This document shows, in pieces, positions 26,426-34,821 of a stretch of 64,000 bases of DNA. The position numbers and the translations under genes are program-made. Within the stretch, counting starts at the first letter, position 1. Each line of letters starts with the position of its first letter. The notes under the pieces are model-generated. The model worked only from the letters and a program-made list of their open reading frames with translations, did no database searches and was not told where the DNA came from. This DNA is from Rhizobium oryziradicis (GTDB taxonomy: Bacteria; Pseudomonadota; Alphaproteobacteria; Rhizobiales; Rhizobiaceae). The stretch spans positions 124,001 to 188,000 of the forward strand of contig NZ_MKIM01000033.1 of assembly GCF_001939045.1 (NCBI RefSeq). The letters are read 5' to 3'.

Positions 26426-26818
26426 TCAGTCAGAAGCCGGTTGTACCTGCCGAGGCTTGCCGTTCTCGTCCAGGGCAACCATGATAAAATGGGCATCGGT
26501 CACTTTTTGCCGTTCCTGCGAGAATTGGCGACGGACCCAGCACTCAACATAAAGCGTCATGGAGGTGCGACCGACCTGACTGACAGAGCAGTAGATGCAG
26601 ACCGTGTCGCCCACTTTTACCGGCTGCTTGAAGCTGACTTCCTTGACCGCAGCCGTCACGGTGCGGCCCTTGGCACGTTCTGACGACTTAATACCAGCGG
26701 CGGCATCCATCTGCGCCAAAACCCAACCGCCAAAAATGTCACCGGCCGGATTGGTGTCCGCAGGCATCGCCAGCGTGCGCAGTGTAAGTTCACCTTGGGG
26801 TTCATCAAGTTCAGTCAT
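26426..26818 (-). CDS. yciA: Acyl-CoA thioesterase, YciA type
   Basis: Hotdog-fold thioesterase (130 aa) that hydrolyses acyl-CoA. The conserved region ADTNPAGDIFGGWVLAQMD contains the catalytic aspartate of the YciA group, and VSFKQPVKVGDTV follows. It lies 89 bases downstream of the sensor kinase gene on the same strand and could be read through from it, though the functions are unrelated. Confidence 0.9.
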   Translation of the reverse strand: MTELDEPQGELTLRTLAMPADTNPAGDIFGGWVLAQMDAAAGIKSSERAKGRTVTAAVKEVSFKQPVKVGDTVCIYCSVSQVGRTSMTLYVECWVRRQFSQERQKVTDAHFIMVALDENGKPRQVQPASD

Positions 26819-26907
26819 AGGCTGTGTCCTGTCTGTGCATTGTCAATTCATGCAGGGGGAAATAGCAACAGAATGGGGCGTCACGAAGCTATTTCTGTGG
26901 AGGGCAG

Positions 26908-28242
26908 CTATGCGCAAACCGGCAATGTGAGACAGGCTTCGAAACCATCAACATGACCTCGCGCTGGCGAGGCAATTTCAAACCGGGCGTTCATCTGCTT
27001 TGCAAGGCGCTCGATAATGGACAATCCCAGGCCAGAACCGGGAGCGGTGGAATTGCCCCTTTGAAAACGTTTCTGAATTGCCAGCAATTGCGCGTCGCTC
27101 AGCGCCTCCGCCCCATTGGTGACCAGAATGCTGCGTCCGTCAACGATGGATATCTCCACAGGTTGGCTCTTCAAGCCGTGGTGTAAGGCGTTTTCAATCA
27201 TGTTGCGGATTGCAATTGCAAAGGCATCTTCGCTGACAGGGCAGCGCAATTGTTCTGTGTCCGCGCGGTGGTAAATAAGCCGGTCTGCTCCAGCGCGCTT
27301 GAAATCCTCGACCACCAGATCAAGCACGGGCAGGAGGTTCACCGGTTCGCCCGTCGCGCCAATGCCCGCCTCTGCGCGTGATAGCTGCAGCAATTTTTCC
27401 ACCAGTTTCGACAATTTTGTCAAAGATGCCTCGATCTGCGCCCCGCGTGCCGGCGCATCCGGCGCTTGCAGGTCGGTGATGAGAAGCTGGGTTTGCGCCA
27501 AGGCACCTGCAATTGGTGTGCGCAACTCATGGGCGCTGTTGGCTGTAAATTCCCGCTCGGCATCAAGGGCCGCGCGCAATCGCGACAGCAAAAGGTTCAC
27601 CGATCGGCCAATCGGCTGTAGCTCATTGGGCAGGGGCGTGAGGGCGATTTCCTGTAAATTTCCCTTGTCTTTTTCGCTGATGGATTGGCGAAAATCCTCC
27701 ACGGGACGCAAAGACAAGCGGATGATGAGCCATGCGGCGATGACGCTGAGTGGCACCAGAGCGAGGGCAGGCACCATCATGGCCAAGGTGGCGTTGAGGG
27801 TTGAGATGTTGCGATGGGCTATGGAATCGGCCACCTGCACAAAGATCGTGTTGCTCACAGCGGCTGTGGTGTAAATGCGATAGTTGTCATCCTGCCAAAA
27901 GCCCACTTTGAGGGGGGCTGGAAATGGCACCTTGGAATCCGGATGCGATTGCATCAAAACGCGCCCTTGCTCATCCCTGACCTGATAGATCAAATGCCCA
28001 TCCGACTGCGGTGACATATTGGCAAGGTCAAGCACGGGCGGTTGCTGCGGGTCGTGTTGCATGAGGTCGTCAACCACCAAAGGAAGCAAGCGGTCTCCGG
28101 TTTGCTGCAAACCACTATCAAATATCTCGCCGAATTCGTCTTGCATGACGAAGGCACCCAGCCCGGCTGCAATCAGCCACAATATCGCGGTGGTCACGGA
28201 GATCCACAGGATAAGTCTGCGGGTCATGCTGTTGTTTTTCAT
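26908..28242 (-). CDS. Two-component sensor histidine kinase
   Basis: Membrane kinase (444 aa) of the QseC/TctE-like group. It has an N-terminal membrane segment (about 9-30), a short periplasmic sensor region with LIYQVRDEQGRVLMQSHP, and a second membrane segment (about 150-172). A HAMP-like linker, the phospho-acceptor histidine in NSAHELRTPIAGAL and a catalytic domain ending with GSGLGLSIIERL follow. Its ATG overlaps the stop of the response regulator (ATGA). The signal is unknown. Confidence 0.9.
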   Translation of the reverse strand: MKNNSMTRRLILWISVTTAILWLIAAGLGAFVMQDEFGEIFDSGLQQTGDRLLPLVVDDLMQHDPQQPPVLDLANMSPQSDGHLIYQVRDEQGRVLMQSHPDSKVPFPAPLKVGFWQDDNYRIYTTAAVSNTIFVQVADSIAHRNISTLNATLAMMVPALALVPLSVIAAWLIIRLSLRPVEDFRQSISEKDKGNLQEIALTPLPNELQPIGRSVNLLLSRLRAALDAEREFTANSAHELRTPIAGALAQTQLLITDLQAPDAPARGAQIEASLTKLSKLVEKLLQLSRAEAGIGATGEPVNLLPVLDLVVEDFKRAGADRLIYHRADTEQLRCPVSEDAFAIAIRNMIENALHHGLKSQPVEISIVDGRSILVTNGAEALSDAQLLAIQKRFQRGNSTAPGSGLGLSIIERLAKQMNARFEIASPARGHVDGFEACLTLPVCA

Positions 28243-28901
28243 ACCGTGATGCCGATGCTGTAGCCGACCCCGCGAACTGTCGAGAGAACCTCTTTGCCGA
28301 TCTTTTTGCGAAGCCGGCTGACATAAACCTCAACGGTGTTGCTTTCGATTTCAGAGCCAAAAGCATACAGCGCTTCTTCAATCTGCGCCTTTGAGACAAT
28401 TGCTCCGGGTCTCGCCAGCAGGGTGTCCAGCACAGCCCATTCGCGATTTGAGAGGGTAATATGTTTTGCACCATCGGTGATGCGCCGGTCTGTTGTGTTG
28501 ATCTCCAAACTGGCGAGGCGGATAATCGGGTTTGGCTTTGCGGTATAGCGACGGGAAACGGCCAGCATGCGGGCCGTTAACTCATTTAAATTGAAAGGCT
28601 TGACCAGATAATCGTCTGCACCGGAGTTCAGCCCGTTGATGCGATCTGAAATCTGGTCATGGGCGGTCAGAATAATGACCGGCGTCGGGCAGTCCTTTGC
28701 GCGCAGTCTTGTCAGAAAATCGATGCCATTGCCGTCGGGCAAGCGCAGATCCAGCAGGATCAAGCTGTAATCAACGGTTTGCGTGCAAGCCTCGCCGTCT
28801 TTTAACCGCTGCATCCAATCAACGGCATGGCCATTGCCGATCACATGATCGCGGATGGCCTCGCCCAGAATGGTATCGTCTTCGATCAGCAAAACCCGCA
28901 T
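28239..28901 (-). CDS. OmpR-family response regulator
   Basis: A 220-aa regulator with an N-terminal receiver (EDD at residues 7-9, phospho-acceptor in LILLDLRLPDG, lysine in LVKPF) and a C-terminal winged helix ending in VYVSRLRKKIGKEVLSTVRGVGYSI. It is first in a two-gene operon with its kinase. The target genes cannot be inferred; YciA downstream and the DUF1003 gene upstream are neighbours only. Confidence 0.93.
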   Translation of the reverse strand: MRVLLIEDDTILGEAIRDHVIGNGHAVDWMQRLKDGEACTQTVDYSLILLDLRLPDGNGIDFLTRLRAKDCPTPVIILTAHDQISDRINGLNSGADDYLVKPFNLNELTARMLAVSRRYTAKPNPIIRLASLEINTTDRRITDGAKHITLSNREWAVLDTLLARPGAIVSKAQIEEALYAFGSEIESNTVEVYVSRLRKKIGKEVLSTVRGVGYSIGITV

Positions 28902-29004
28902 GTCCGCTCCGGCGTTGGTTCCGAATTTTATGGCATCGTGTGACTATGGGATCAATACGATGCTTTCATCCTGCTCCGTCCCACTCAACCAAAATGATGA
29001 CCAG

Positions 29005-29100
29005 AGTCTGTCAGATTCAGATTGAACCAGACAGACTGATCGTTCCTTTGATTTCGTTTGTCTGATCAGAAAAACCGGTTTCCAATTTGGCCTGACAAAC
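29005..29100 (-). repeat. RIME-like double palindrome, copy 1
   Basis: AGTCTGTC (29005-29012) pairs with GACAGACT (29030-29037), and GTTTGTC (29056-29062) pairs with GACAAAC (29094-29100). The order is reversed relative to the copies at 30199 and 50220, so this copy is on the minus strand. Related copies lie at 30199, 44186 and 50220. Organisation and placement resemble the rhizobial RIME elements. It lies in the 531-base gap 28902-29432, which otherwise holds only the hairpin at 29236-29266 and a short palindrome at 29144-29161. Confidence 0.8.
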
Positions 29101-29235
29101 TCTGGCATGAGCCCGTTCGAAATCTTTTGGCTCGATAGCGCCGCGCGCCATATTTGGCGCGTCTAACTGTGCGGTAGCTTGTCACATCAGCCGCATAATT
29201 TTCATCTTGAACCGGCTCGGATTTACCATTCATGC

Positions 29236-29266
29236 AAAAAAAAGCGCCGCGTTTGAGGCGCGGCGC
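29236..29266 (-). terminator. Intrinsic terminator on the minus strand
   Basis: GCGCCGCG (29244-29251) pairs with CGCGGCGC (29259-29266), and the minus strand then runs into eight T's (29243-29236). It lies about 170 bases beyond the stop of the DUF1003 gene, far for a simple 3' end. It could end that transcript or a small RNA transcribed from about 29330. Confidence 0.85.
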
Positions 29267-29432
29267 CAAATCATCAATCCGAGCGAGAGGGGGCACGCCG
29301 GAGAAGACAGGTTGTGTGAATGTTCGAAGTGTCAACGGAGGGGTACGTGACGTTCTGCATTCCCTGTATGATCAGGTATAACAGAGATGTCTTACTTATG
29401 AATTAACAATATCTAATAAAGCAATCTTTGTT

Positions 29433-30149
29433 TTATTTTTTACCTGCCTCGCTTTCCAACAGGTCAATTTGAATCTGCTGCAACTCGGCCAGGCGTTGCC
29501 ATTGCTGTGCCATCTGGTGATCAATTTTTTCATGCAATTGGCGAATTTCCAGTTCGGCTCGCAAATTGATCATATAATCATTTTCGCTGCGCAGCCGGTC
29601 TTTTTCCTCCTGCCGCTTTTGGCTCATCATGATGATTGGCGCTTGCATGGCCGCCACGCAAGACAAAACCAGATTGAGCAAAATAAACGGATAGGGATCG
29701 AACGGCTGCTTGAAAAGACCGATGACATTGATGGCCATCCAAATCACCAGAACGCTGGCAAAGAGAATAATAAAGGTCCACGATCCGCCAAAGGCTGCGA
29801 CGGCATCGGCGGCGCGCACACCAAATGTGTTGGGCTGCACGACCTCCGGGTCCACTGTTGCAACGGTTGAAACATCGCTGCTCAGGTCATTCAGAACGCG
29901 ACGGTCGAGGGCGGAAAGTTCGCCGCGTTCGTCTTGCAATAATTGCTCGACGTGCTTGCGTCGAAGCTTTGATAGATCGCCTTCACAGATCATGGCGTGA
30001 TCAGGCAATGCGCCCTCCTGCTCTTCCAGCATCTTTATAATAGAAGGCCGGAGATGATCGACGCTGCGCAGATGCCGCAGCCCGAAGGGTTTATGGCAAA
30101 TACAGCAGACTTGGGTTGTTTTGGCGTTGGCGCGATGAGGCGATGTCAC
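29433..30149 (-). CDS. DUF1003 membrane protein with N-terminal zinc-ribbon-like motif
   Basis: A 238-aa protein of the DUF1003 family. The N-terminus has cysteines in VCCICHKPFGL and, later, MICEGDL, a zinc-ribbon-like arrangement. Two membrane segments follow (SWTFIILFASVLVIWMAINV and FILLNLVLSCVAAMQAPIIM, joined by the family's FDPYP), and the C-terminus is a long charged coiled coil. The frame stays open to 30293, but those extra codons come from the repeat at 30199-30295. GTG 30149 with GGAG eight bases upstream is the likely start. Function of the family is unknown. Confidence 0.82.
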   Translation of the reverse strand: MTSPHRANAKTTQVCCICHKPFGLRHLRSVDHLRPSIIKMLEEQEGALPDHAMICEGDLSKLRRKHVEQLLQDERGELSALDRRVLNDLSSDVSTVATVDPEVVQPNTFGVRAADAVAAFGGSWTFIILFASVLVIWMAINVIGLFKQPFDPYPFILLNLVLSCVAAMQAPIIMMSQKRQEEKDRLRSENDYMINLRAELEIRQLHEKIDHQMAQQWQRLAELQQIQIDLLESEAGKK

Positions 30150-30198
30150 GGGTGCGGCTCCAAACAAAAGAAAAGGCGGCTGCGAGGCTGCCTTTAGC

Positions 30199-30295
30199 GT
30201 TTGTCGGGGAAACGTGAAATGCGGTTTTTCCGAAAAGACAAACGCAAACGAATAGAAAGACAGTGTGTCAGATTCGATGTGAACCTGACACACTG
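30199..30295 (+). repeat. RIME-like double palindrome, copy 2
   Basis: GTTTGTC (30199-30205) pairs with GACAAAC (30237-30243), with GGGGAAAC/GTTTTTCC inside. CAGTGTGTCAG (30261-30271) pairs perfectly with CTGACACACTG (30285-30295). It fills the gap between rhaI and the DUF1003 gene and has the same orientation as the 50220 copy. Confidence 0.85.
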
Positions 30296-30341
30296 CCTCG
30301 TGTCTATTCGCGCATTGATTATGGCAAAAGTAATGCCAAGA

Positions 30342-31634
30342 TCAAACAATACCGCCAGAGCCACCTTTAACAGCGGGACGCAAGCTGGCAACCCTCGCGC
30401 GGTATCCGCTGGCGCGGTAGGCTGCGACCGGATCAATCGCGCCGCCGGCGCGAAGCCTTGCCTCGGCCAGAATGGCCTCCACATCGGTTCGATAGGCGCG
30501 TTTCAACATTTCCGACGCCATAAGGGCGTCATTGTCGTTTTGATAGCCCTCCAATGATGCTCGATCCACCAAAAGGGCTTGGGTGTAAGCGCGACGAATT
30601 TCATTGGCGCTGGAGATCAGGCTCTCGATTGGATCGGTGACATTGTGTGACTGATCAATCATATGGGCCGGATGAAAGCCTGTGACACCGCGATATTCAG
30701 CATCCACCAGCTCGTTGAACACCAGAAACAGGCGGTAGGGCTCGACCGAGCCTGCGTCCAGATCATCATCACCATATTTGGAATCGTTGAAGTGAAACCC
30801 GCCCAGTTTTCCAAACTGGATCAGGCGCGCAACAATCATTTCAATATTGGTGTTGGGCGCGTGATGGCCAAGATCCACCAGGCATTGGGCTTTCGGTCCC
30901 AGCGTCTGGGCAATCAGGTAATTGGTGCCCCAGTCCTGCACAACGCTGGAATAGAAGGCGGGTTCATACATTTTATGCTCAGAGAAAAGCCGCCAATCAT
31001 CCGGCAGAGATTTATAAATCTCCGCCATGGAGGCAAGATAGCGCTCAAATGATTTGGTGAAATTGCTTTGGCCCGGAAAATTCGAGCCATCGCCAACCCA
31101 AACCGTCAGCGCCTTGGAGCCAAGAGCACTGCCCAGTTCAATACACTCGATATTGTGCTCGATGGCTTGGGTGCGGGTTGCAGCATCCACATGGCTAAGA
31201 GAGCCATATTTATAAGAATGGGCCTGATCGGCAGAGTCTGAGAATGTATTGGAGTTCATGGCGTCAAAACCAAGCCCAAGAGCCGTGGCTTTCGCCTTTA
31301 GCTCGCTCGGGTCGGTCTTGTCCCACGGAATATGCAGAGAGACTGTTGGGGTTGCGCGGGTCAATTGTTGAATAACGCCGCAATCGTCAAGTTTATCAAA
31401 GATATGACGTGGTTCGCCCCTGCCGGGAAAGCGCGCAAAGCGCGTACCACCTGTGCCGACACCCCAGGATGGGATGGCGACAAAGAACTGAGCCACTTTG
31501 GCGGTGATAGCGTCGATATCAATATTGCTGCGCGCCAGCTTCTCACCTAGGGCGGCATAATCGGATGTGTGTGCTTTTGAGCGTTTATCATTGTCAGCAG
31601 CAACAACATCCGCTGCGATCATCAATTCCGTCAT
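30342..31634 (-). CDS. rhaI: L-rhamnose isomerase, rhizobial type
   Basis: TIM-barrel sugar isomerase (430 aa) of the RhaI type found in rhizobia, which converts L-rhamnose to L-rhamnulose. Metal-binding residues are expected in the run around FSEHKMYEPAFYSSVVQDWG, LVDLGHHAPNTNIE and GKLGGFHFNDSKYGDDD. It lies 23 bases downstream of rhaD on the same strand, divergent from rhaR and the transporter genes. With RhaK and RhaD it completes the path from L-rhamnose to DHAP and lactaldehyde or lactate. Confidence 0.93.
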   Translation of the reverse strand: MTELMIAADVVAADNDKRSKAHTSDYAALGEKLARSNIDIDAITAKVAQFFVAIPSWGVGTGGTRFARFPGRGEPRHIFDKLDDCGVIQQLTRATPTVSLHIPWDKTDPSELKAKATALGLGFDAMNSNTFSDSADQAHSYKYGSLSHVDAATRTQAIEHNIECIELGSALGSKALTVWVGDGSNFPGQSNFTKSFERYLASMAEIYKSLPDDWRLFSEHKMYEPAFYSSVVQDWGTNYLIAQTLGPKAQCLVDLGHHAPNTNIEMIVARLIQFGKLGGFHFNDSKYGDDDLDAGSVEPYRLFLVFNELVDAEYRGVTGFHPAHMIDQSHNVTDPIESLISSANEIRRAYTQALLVDRASLEGYQNDNDALMASEMLKRAYRTDVEAILAEARLRAGGAIDPVAAYRASGYRARVASLRPAVKGGSGGIV

Positions 31635-31657
31635 CTGATCCTCCCGATCAATTCCGA

Positions 31658-33754
31658 TTATCGTGTGAAACTTTGGGCGTTGCCAGCGTCCACATTGATA
31701 ATATTGCCCGTGGACTTGGCCGAGGCGTCAGATGCAAGGAAATAGATCGCTTCAGCAATGTCTTCGGGAAATACATTGAGCTTCAGCATCGAGCGTTTGC
31801 GGTAATGTTCCTCAAGATCATCCACCTCAATTTTGGAAGACGCCGCCCGCTGCTCACGCCACTCGCCATTCCAGATTTTCGAGCCGCGCAGAACTGCGTC
31901 AGGATTGACGGTGTTGACCCGAATACCGGCATCTGCACCCTCGAGAGCCAGGCAACGGGCCAGATGAATTTCAGCCGCCTTGGCGGTGCAATAGGCAGAG
32001 GCATTGGGCGACGATGCAAGGCCGTTTTTGGAGGCCACAAACACCACGTTGCCACCGAGATTTTGACGCCGGAACAGTCGGAAGGCTTCGCGCGATACGA
32101 GGAAATAACCCGTGGCGAGAATGTCGATATTCTTGTTCCACATGGCAAGGGTTGTGTCTTCCACAGGCGCAGAAGAGGCAATGCCAGCATTGGACACCAG
32201 AATATCGACGCCGCCGAATTCAACGGCGCTTTGCGCAAAGGCTGCAATCACCGCATCTTCTTTGGTCACGTCCAGCACAACAGAACGAACCGCATCTGCG
32301 CCGTGACGTTTGGCAAAGTCCGTCACTGTTGTGTTGAGCGCATCCGCGTCAATATCGGCCAAAACCACGCAAGCGCCCTCAGACACCAGCCGTTCTGCCG
32401 TTGCCCGGCCAATGCCGCCGGCACCGCCAGTGACAAAGGCCACTTTGCCAGCAAGGCTCTTGGGCTTGGGCATGCGTTGCAGTTTGGCTTCTTCCAGCAA
32501 CCAATATTCAATATCAAAGGCTTCCTGCTCTGGCAGGCCCTGATATTCCGATACGGTTGAAGCTCCGCGCATGACGTTGATGGCGTTGACGTAAAACTCA
32601 CCAGCAATTCGCGCTGTTGCCTTATCCTTGGCGAAAGACAGCATGCCAACGCCGGGGATGAGGAAGATCACCGGGTTGGGATCGCGGATTTTAGGCGAGT
32701 TGTCGTGCTTGCACGCTTCATAATAGCGCGTGTAATCTGCGCGGTAGTCTTCCAGCGCTTTGTCCAAGCCTGCAATAACCGCATCAACGTCTGGCTTTGC
32801 AGGATCAAATTCCACAATCAACGGGCGGATTTTTGTGCGCAAGAAGTGATCGGGGCAGGAGGTGCCAAGCGCGCCAAGCGGCTTCAATTGCTTGGAATTG
32901 ACGAATTCAAGCACAGCGTCCTGATCGTCAAAATCACCCAGCTTGCGCTCAAGCTTGCCAATACGGCCGCGAATTTCGGGCATGAGCTTTGCGGCAATGG
33001 CGCGGCGCTGATCGGCGGGCAGAGATGTTGTCGCAGCACCACCAAAAATCACCTTGCCTTCGGTTTCTTTCGCAAACCAGATGATGGCCTTGTTGATGAT
33101 CTCAAGTGTCAGTTCGTAACATAGCTTGGCATCATTATCCCAGGTGAAAAGGCCATGGCTTTCCAGCACAACACCTTTGGCATTCGGGTTGGCTTTGACA
33201 AAGGCTTCCAGATCGAGACCGAGCTGAAAGCCGGGGCGCCGCCATGGCAGCCAGCCAATGGCATCACCGAAGATTTTTTGCGTCAACTCTTTAGAATTTT
33301 TAGCCGCTGCAATGGCGATGATGGCATCGGGATGCATGTGATCGACATGGGTGAAGGGCACAAAACCGTGCAAAGGCGTATCAATAGACGCTGCACGCGG
33401 ATTGAGATTGAACGTGCAATGGGGCAAAAAGCCCACCATGCGGTCCTCATCATGCACGCCTTTATAAATACCCTTCAAGGCATCCAGCTTGTCTTGATAA
33501 AGGGTGGCAAAACCATCAAGCTTGATGGTGCCAACATCGCCGCCAGACCCTTTGACCCACAAGACTTTAACCGTCTGGCCTGTCAGCGGATCAATTTCCA
33601 TCACCTTTGCCGAGGTGTTGCCGCCACCGTAATTGGTTATGCGCTTGTCCGCGCCCAAAAGATTGGAGCGATAGAGCAACTTGCCAGGCTCATCGAGCGT
33701 GGCTGCGTAAGAATCATCCCAACGGTTATCAAGAAGGCGTGGTTGGCCTGTCAT
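31658..33754 (-). CDS. rhaD: Bifunctional rhamnulose-1-phosphate aldolase / short-chain dehydrogenase
   Basis: A fusion of 698 aa. Residues 1 to about 415 are a class II aldolase/adducin domain that splits L-rhamnulose-1-P into DHAP and L-lactaldehyde. Residues 432-698 are an SDR domain with TGGAGGIG, NAG and Y588-x3-K592 that probably oxidises the lactaldehyde. The frame is open upstream to 33850, but ATG 33754 follows GGGAGG at five bases. First gene of rhaD-rhaI, divergent from rhaR, with a long inverted repeat between them. Confidence 0.93.
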   Translation of the reverse strand: MTGQPRLLDNRWDDSYAATLDEPGKLLYRSNLLGADKRITNYGGGNTSAKVMEIDPLTGQTVKVLWVKGSGGDVGTIKLDGFATLYQDKLDALKGIYKGVHDEDRMVGFLPHCTFNLNPRAASIDTPLHGFVPFTHVDHMHPDAIIAIAAAKNSKELTQKIFGDAIGWLPWRRPGFQLGLDLEAFVKANPNAKGVVLESHGLFTWDNDAKLCYELTLEIINKAIIWFAKETEGKVIFGGAATTSLPADQRRAIAAKLMPEIRGRIGKLERKLGDFDDQDAVLEFVNSKQLKPLGALGTSCPDHFLRTKIRPLIVEFDPAKPDVDAVIAGLDKALEDYRADYTRYYEACKHDNSPKIRDPNPVIFLIPGVGMLSFAKDKATARIAGEFYVNAINVMRGASTVSEYQGLPEQEAFDIEYWLLEEAKLQRMPKPKSLAGKVAFVTGGAGGIGRATAERLVSEGACVVLADIDADALNTTVTDFAKRHGADAVRSVVLDVTKEDAVIAAFAQSAVEFGGVDILVSNAGIASSAPVEDTTLAMWNKNIDILATGYFLVSREAFRLFRRQNLGGNVVFVASKNGLASSPNASAYCTAKAAEIHLARCLALEGADAGIRVNTVNPDAVLRGSKIWNGEWREQRAASSKIEVDDLEEHYRKRSMLKLNVFPEDIAEAIYFLASDASAKSTGNIINVDAGNAQSFTR

Positions 33755-33841
33755 GCAATCCTCCCAAAGGCGTTTATTGGCCGACTGAATGCAGTTGGCC
33801 CTCCATCTTGGATGAAGGTATCGCGCAAAGTTTGAGAGGTT

Positions 33842-33912
33842 GTCAATCAAAAACGATCATAAATTTGCATTGTGCGCCGCAATATAATTTATTTTGATCG
33901 TTTGTGATTGAC
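33842..33912. promoter_or_regulatory. Divergent rhaD/rhaR operator with 18-base arms
   Basis: The arm at 33842-33859 (GTCAATCAAAAACGATCA) and the arm at 33895-33912 (TGATCGTTTGTGATTGAC) are complementary at 17 of 18 positions, 35 bases apart. The core AACGATCA / TGATCGTT recurs near rhaS (34778-34798). RhaR, a DeoR-type repressor encoded next to it, is the natural binder. That is inferred from position and symmetry. Confidence 0.78.
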
Positions 33913-33954
33913 GACGTAAAGAGTTTATGAATAAATCGCTTCCAGGAGGACGCC

Positions 33955-34767
33955 ATGCACGAACGTGAACGCCATCGCATCATCATCAGCGCTGTTCAGG
34001 AAAAGCCTGTTGTAACAGTGCAGGATATTGCCGAATTGACAGAGGCGTCCGAGGCAACAATTCGCCGTGACATTGCGTCTTTGCATGTTCAGGGTAAAGT
34101 GAGGCGGGTGCGTGGTGGCGCAGAAGCACTGCATCCGCCCCAGCAGGGCAATTTGGCGGCACGGCCGTTCAAAGTGTCAGAAACGCTCAACAATGACAAG
34201 AAACGCGCAATCGCGCGGGCCGCTGTCGATTTGTGTGAGGAGGGTTCCTCGATCATCATCAACGGTGGCACGACGACCTTTCAGATGGTGCATTTCATGT
34301 CCGCGCGGCGCCTTCAGGTGATGACCAATTCGTTTGCGATTGCCGAACATCTGGTGAAGCACTCAAAATGCAATGTGAATGTGCCGGGCGGTGCGATTTA
34401 TCGTGACCAGAGCCTCATTCTGTCACCCTTTGAGAATGATGCGATCCGCAATTTTTATGCGCAGCGCATGTTTATCGGTGCGCAAGGCATCAATGCGCTT
34501 GGCGTGATGGAGCCGGATGCTTTGGTTATTCAAAGTGAGCAGCGTTTGATGCGGCAGGCGGAGGAATTGATTGTCATGGTCGATTCCACCAAGTTTTCGC
34601 GCCGCTCCAGCATGATTCTCTGCCCGCTCGACAATGTTTCGACCATTATCACCGATGATGGCGTGTCGGATGAGGCGGCGGCCATGGTGGAGGCGGCCGG
34701 AATTAAGCTTTTGACGGTGAAGGTTTCGGCCTCAACGGAAAAGGAGAATACCCCTTCGGTCGCCTGA
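33955..34767 (+). CDS. rhaR: DeoR-family regulator of rhamnose genes
   Basis: A 270-aa regulator with an N-terminal DeoR helix-turn-helix (VTVQDIAELTEASEATIRRDI, about residues 20-40) and a C-terminal sugar-phosphate-sensing domain (NGGTTTFQM, VPGGAIY, VDSTKFSRRS). AGGAGGA precedes the ATG. It begins the plus-strand rha genes and is divergent from rhaD-rhaI. Negative regulation of both directions is expected for the family. Confidence 0.92.
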   Translation: MHERERHRIIISAVQEKPVVTVQDIAELTEASEATIRRDIASLHVQGKVRRVRGGAEALHPPQQGNLAARPFKVSETLNNDKKRAIARAAVDLCEEGSSIIINGGTTTFQMVHFMSARRLQVMTNSFAIAEHLVKHSKCNVNVPGGAIYRDQSLILSPFENDAIRNFYAQRMFIGAQGINALGVMEPDALVIQSEQRLMRQAEELIVMVDSTKFSRRSSMILCPLDNVSTIITDDGVSDEAAAMVEAAGIKLLTVKVSASTEKENTPSVA

Positions 34768-34777
34768 GGAGCGATGC

Positions 34778-34798
34778 GATCGTTTGGGGGTAACGATC
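34778..34798. promoter_or_regulatory. Second candidate RhaR operator, before rhaS
   Basis: GATCGTT (34778-34784) and AACGATC (34792-34798) form an inverted repeat with a seven-base spacer, in the 54-base gap between rhaR and rhaS. The half-sites match the core of the 33842-33912 operator. This suggests a separate RhaR-controlled promoter for rhaSTPQUK. Confidence 0.65.
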
Positions 34799-34821
34799 AA
34801 TTAACACTGGGAGGAAGAACT

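Noticed and set aside
29066..29335. Minus-strand frame of 89 codons
   Set aside because: It runs through a strong terminator and a RIME-like repeat and has no family signal; a non-coding RNA is a better reading of the region.
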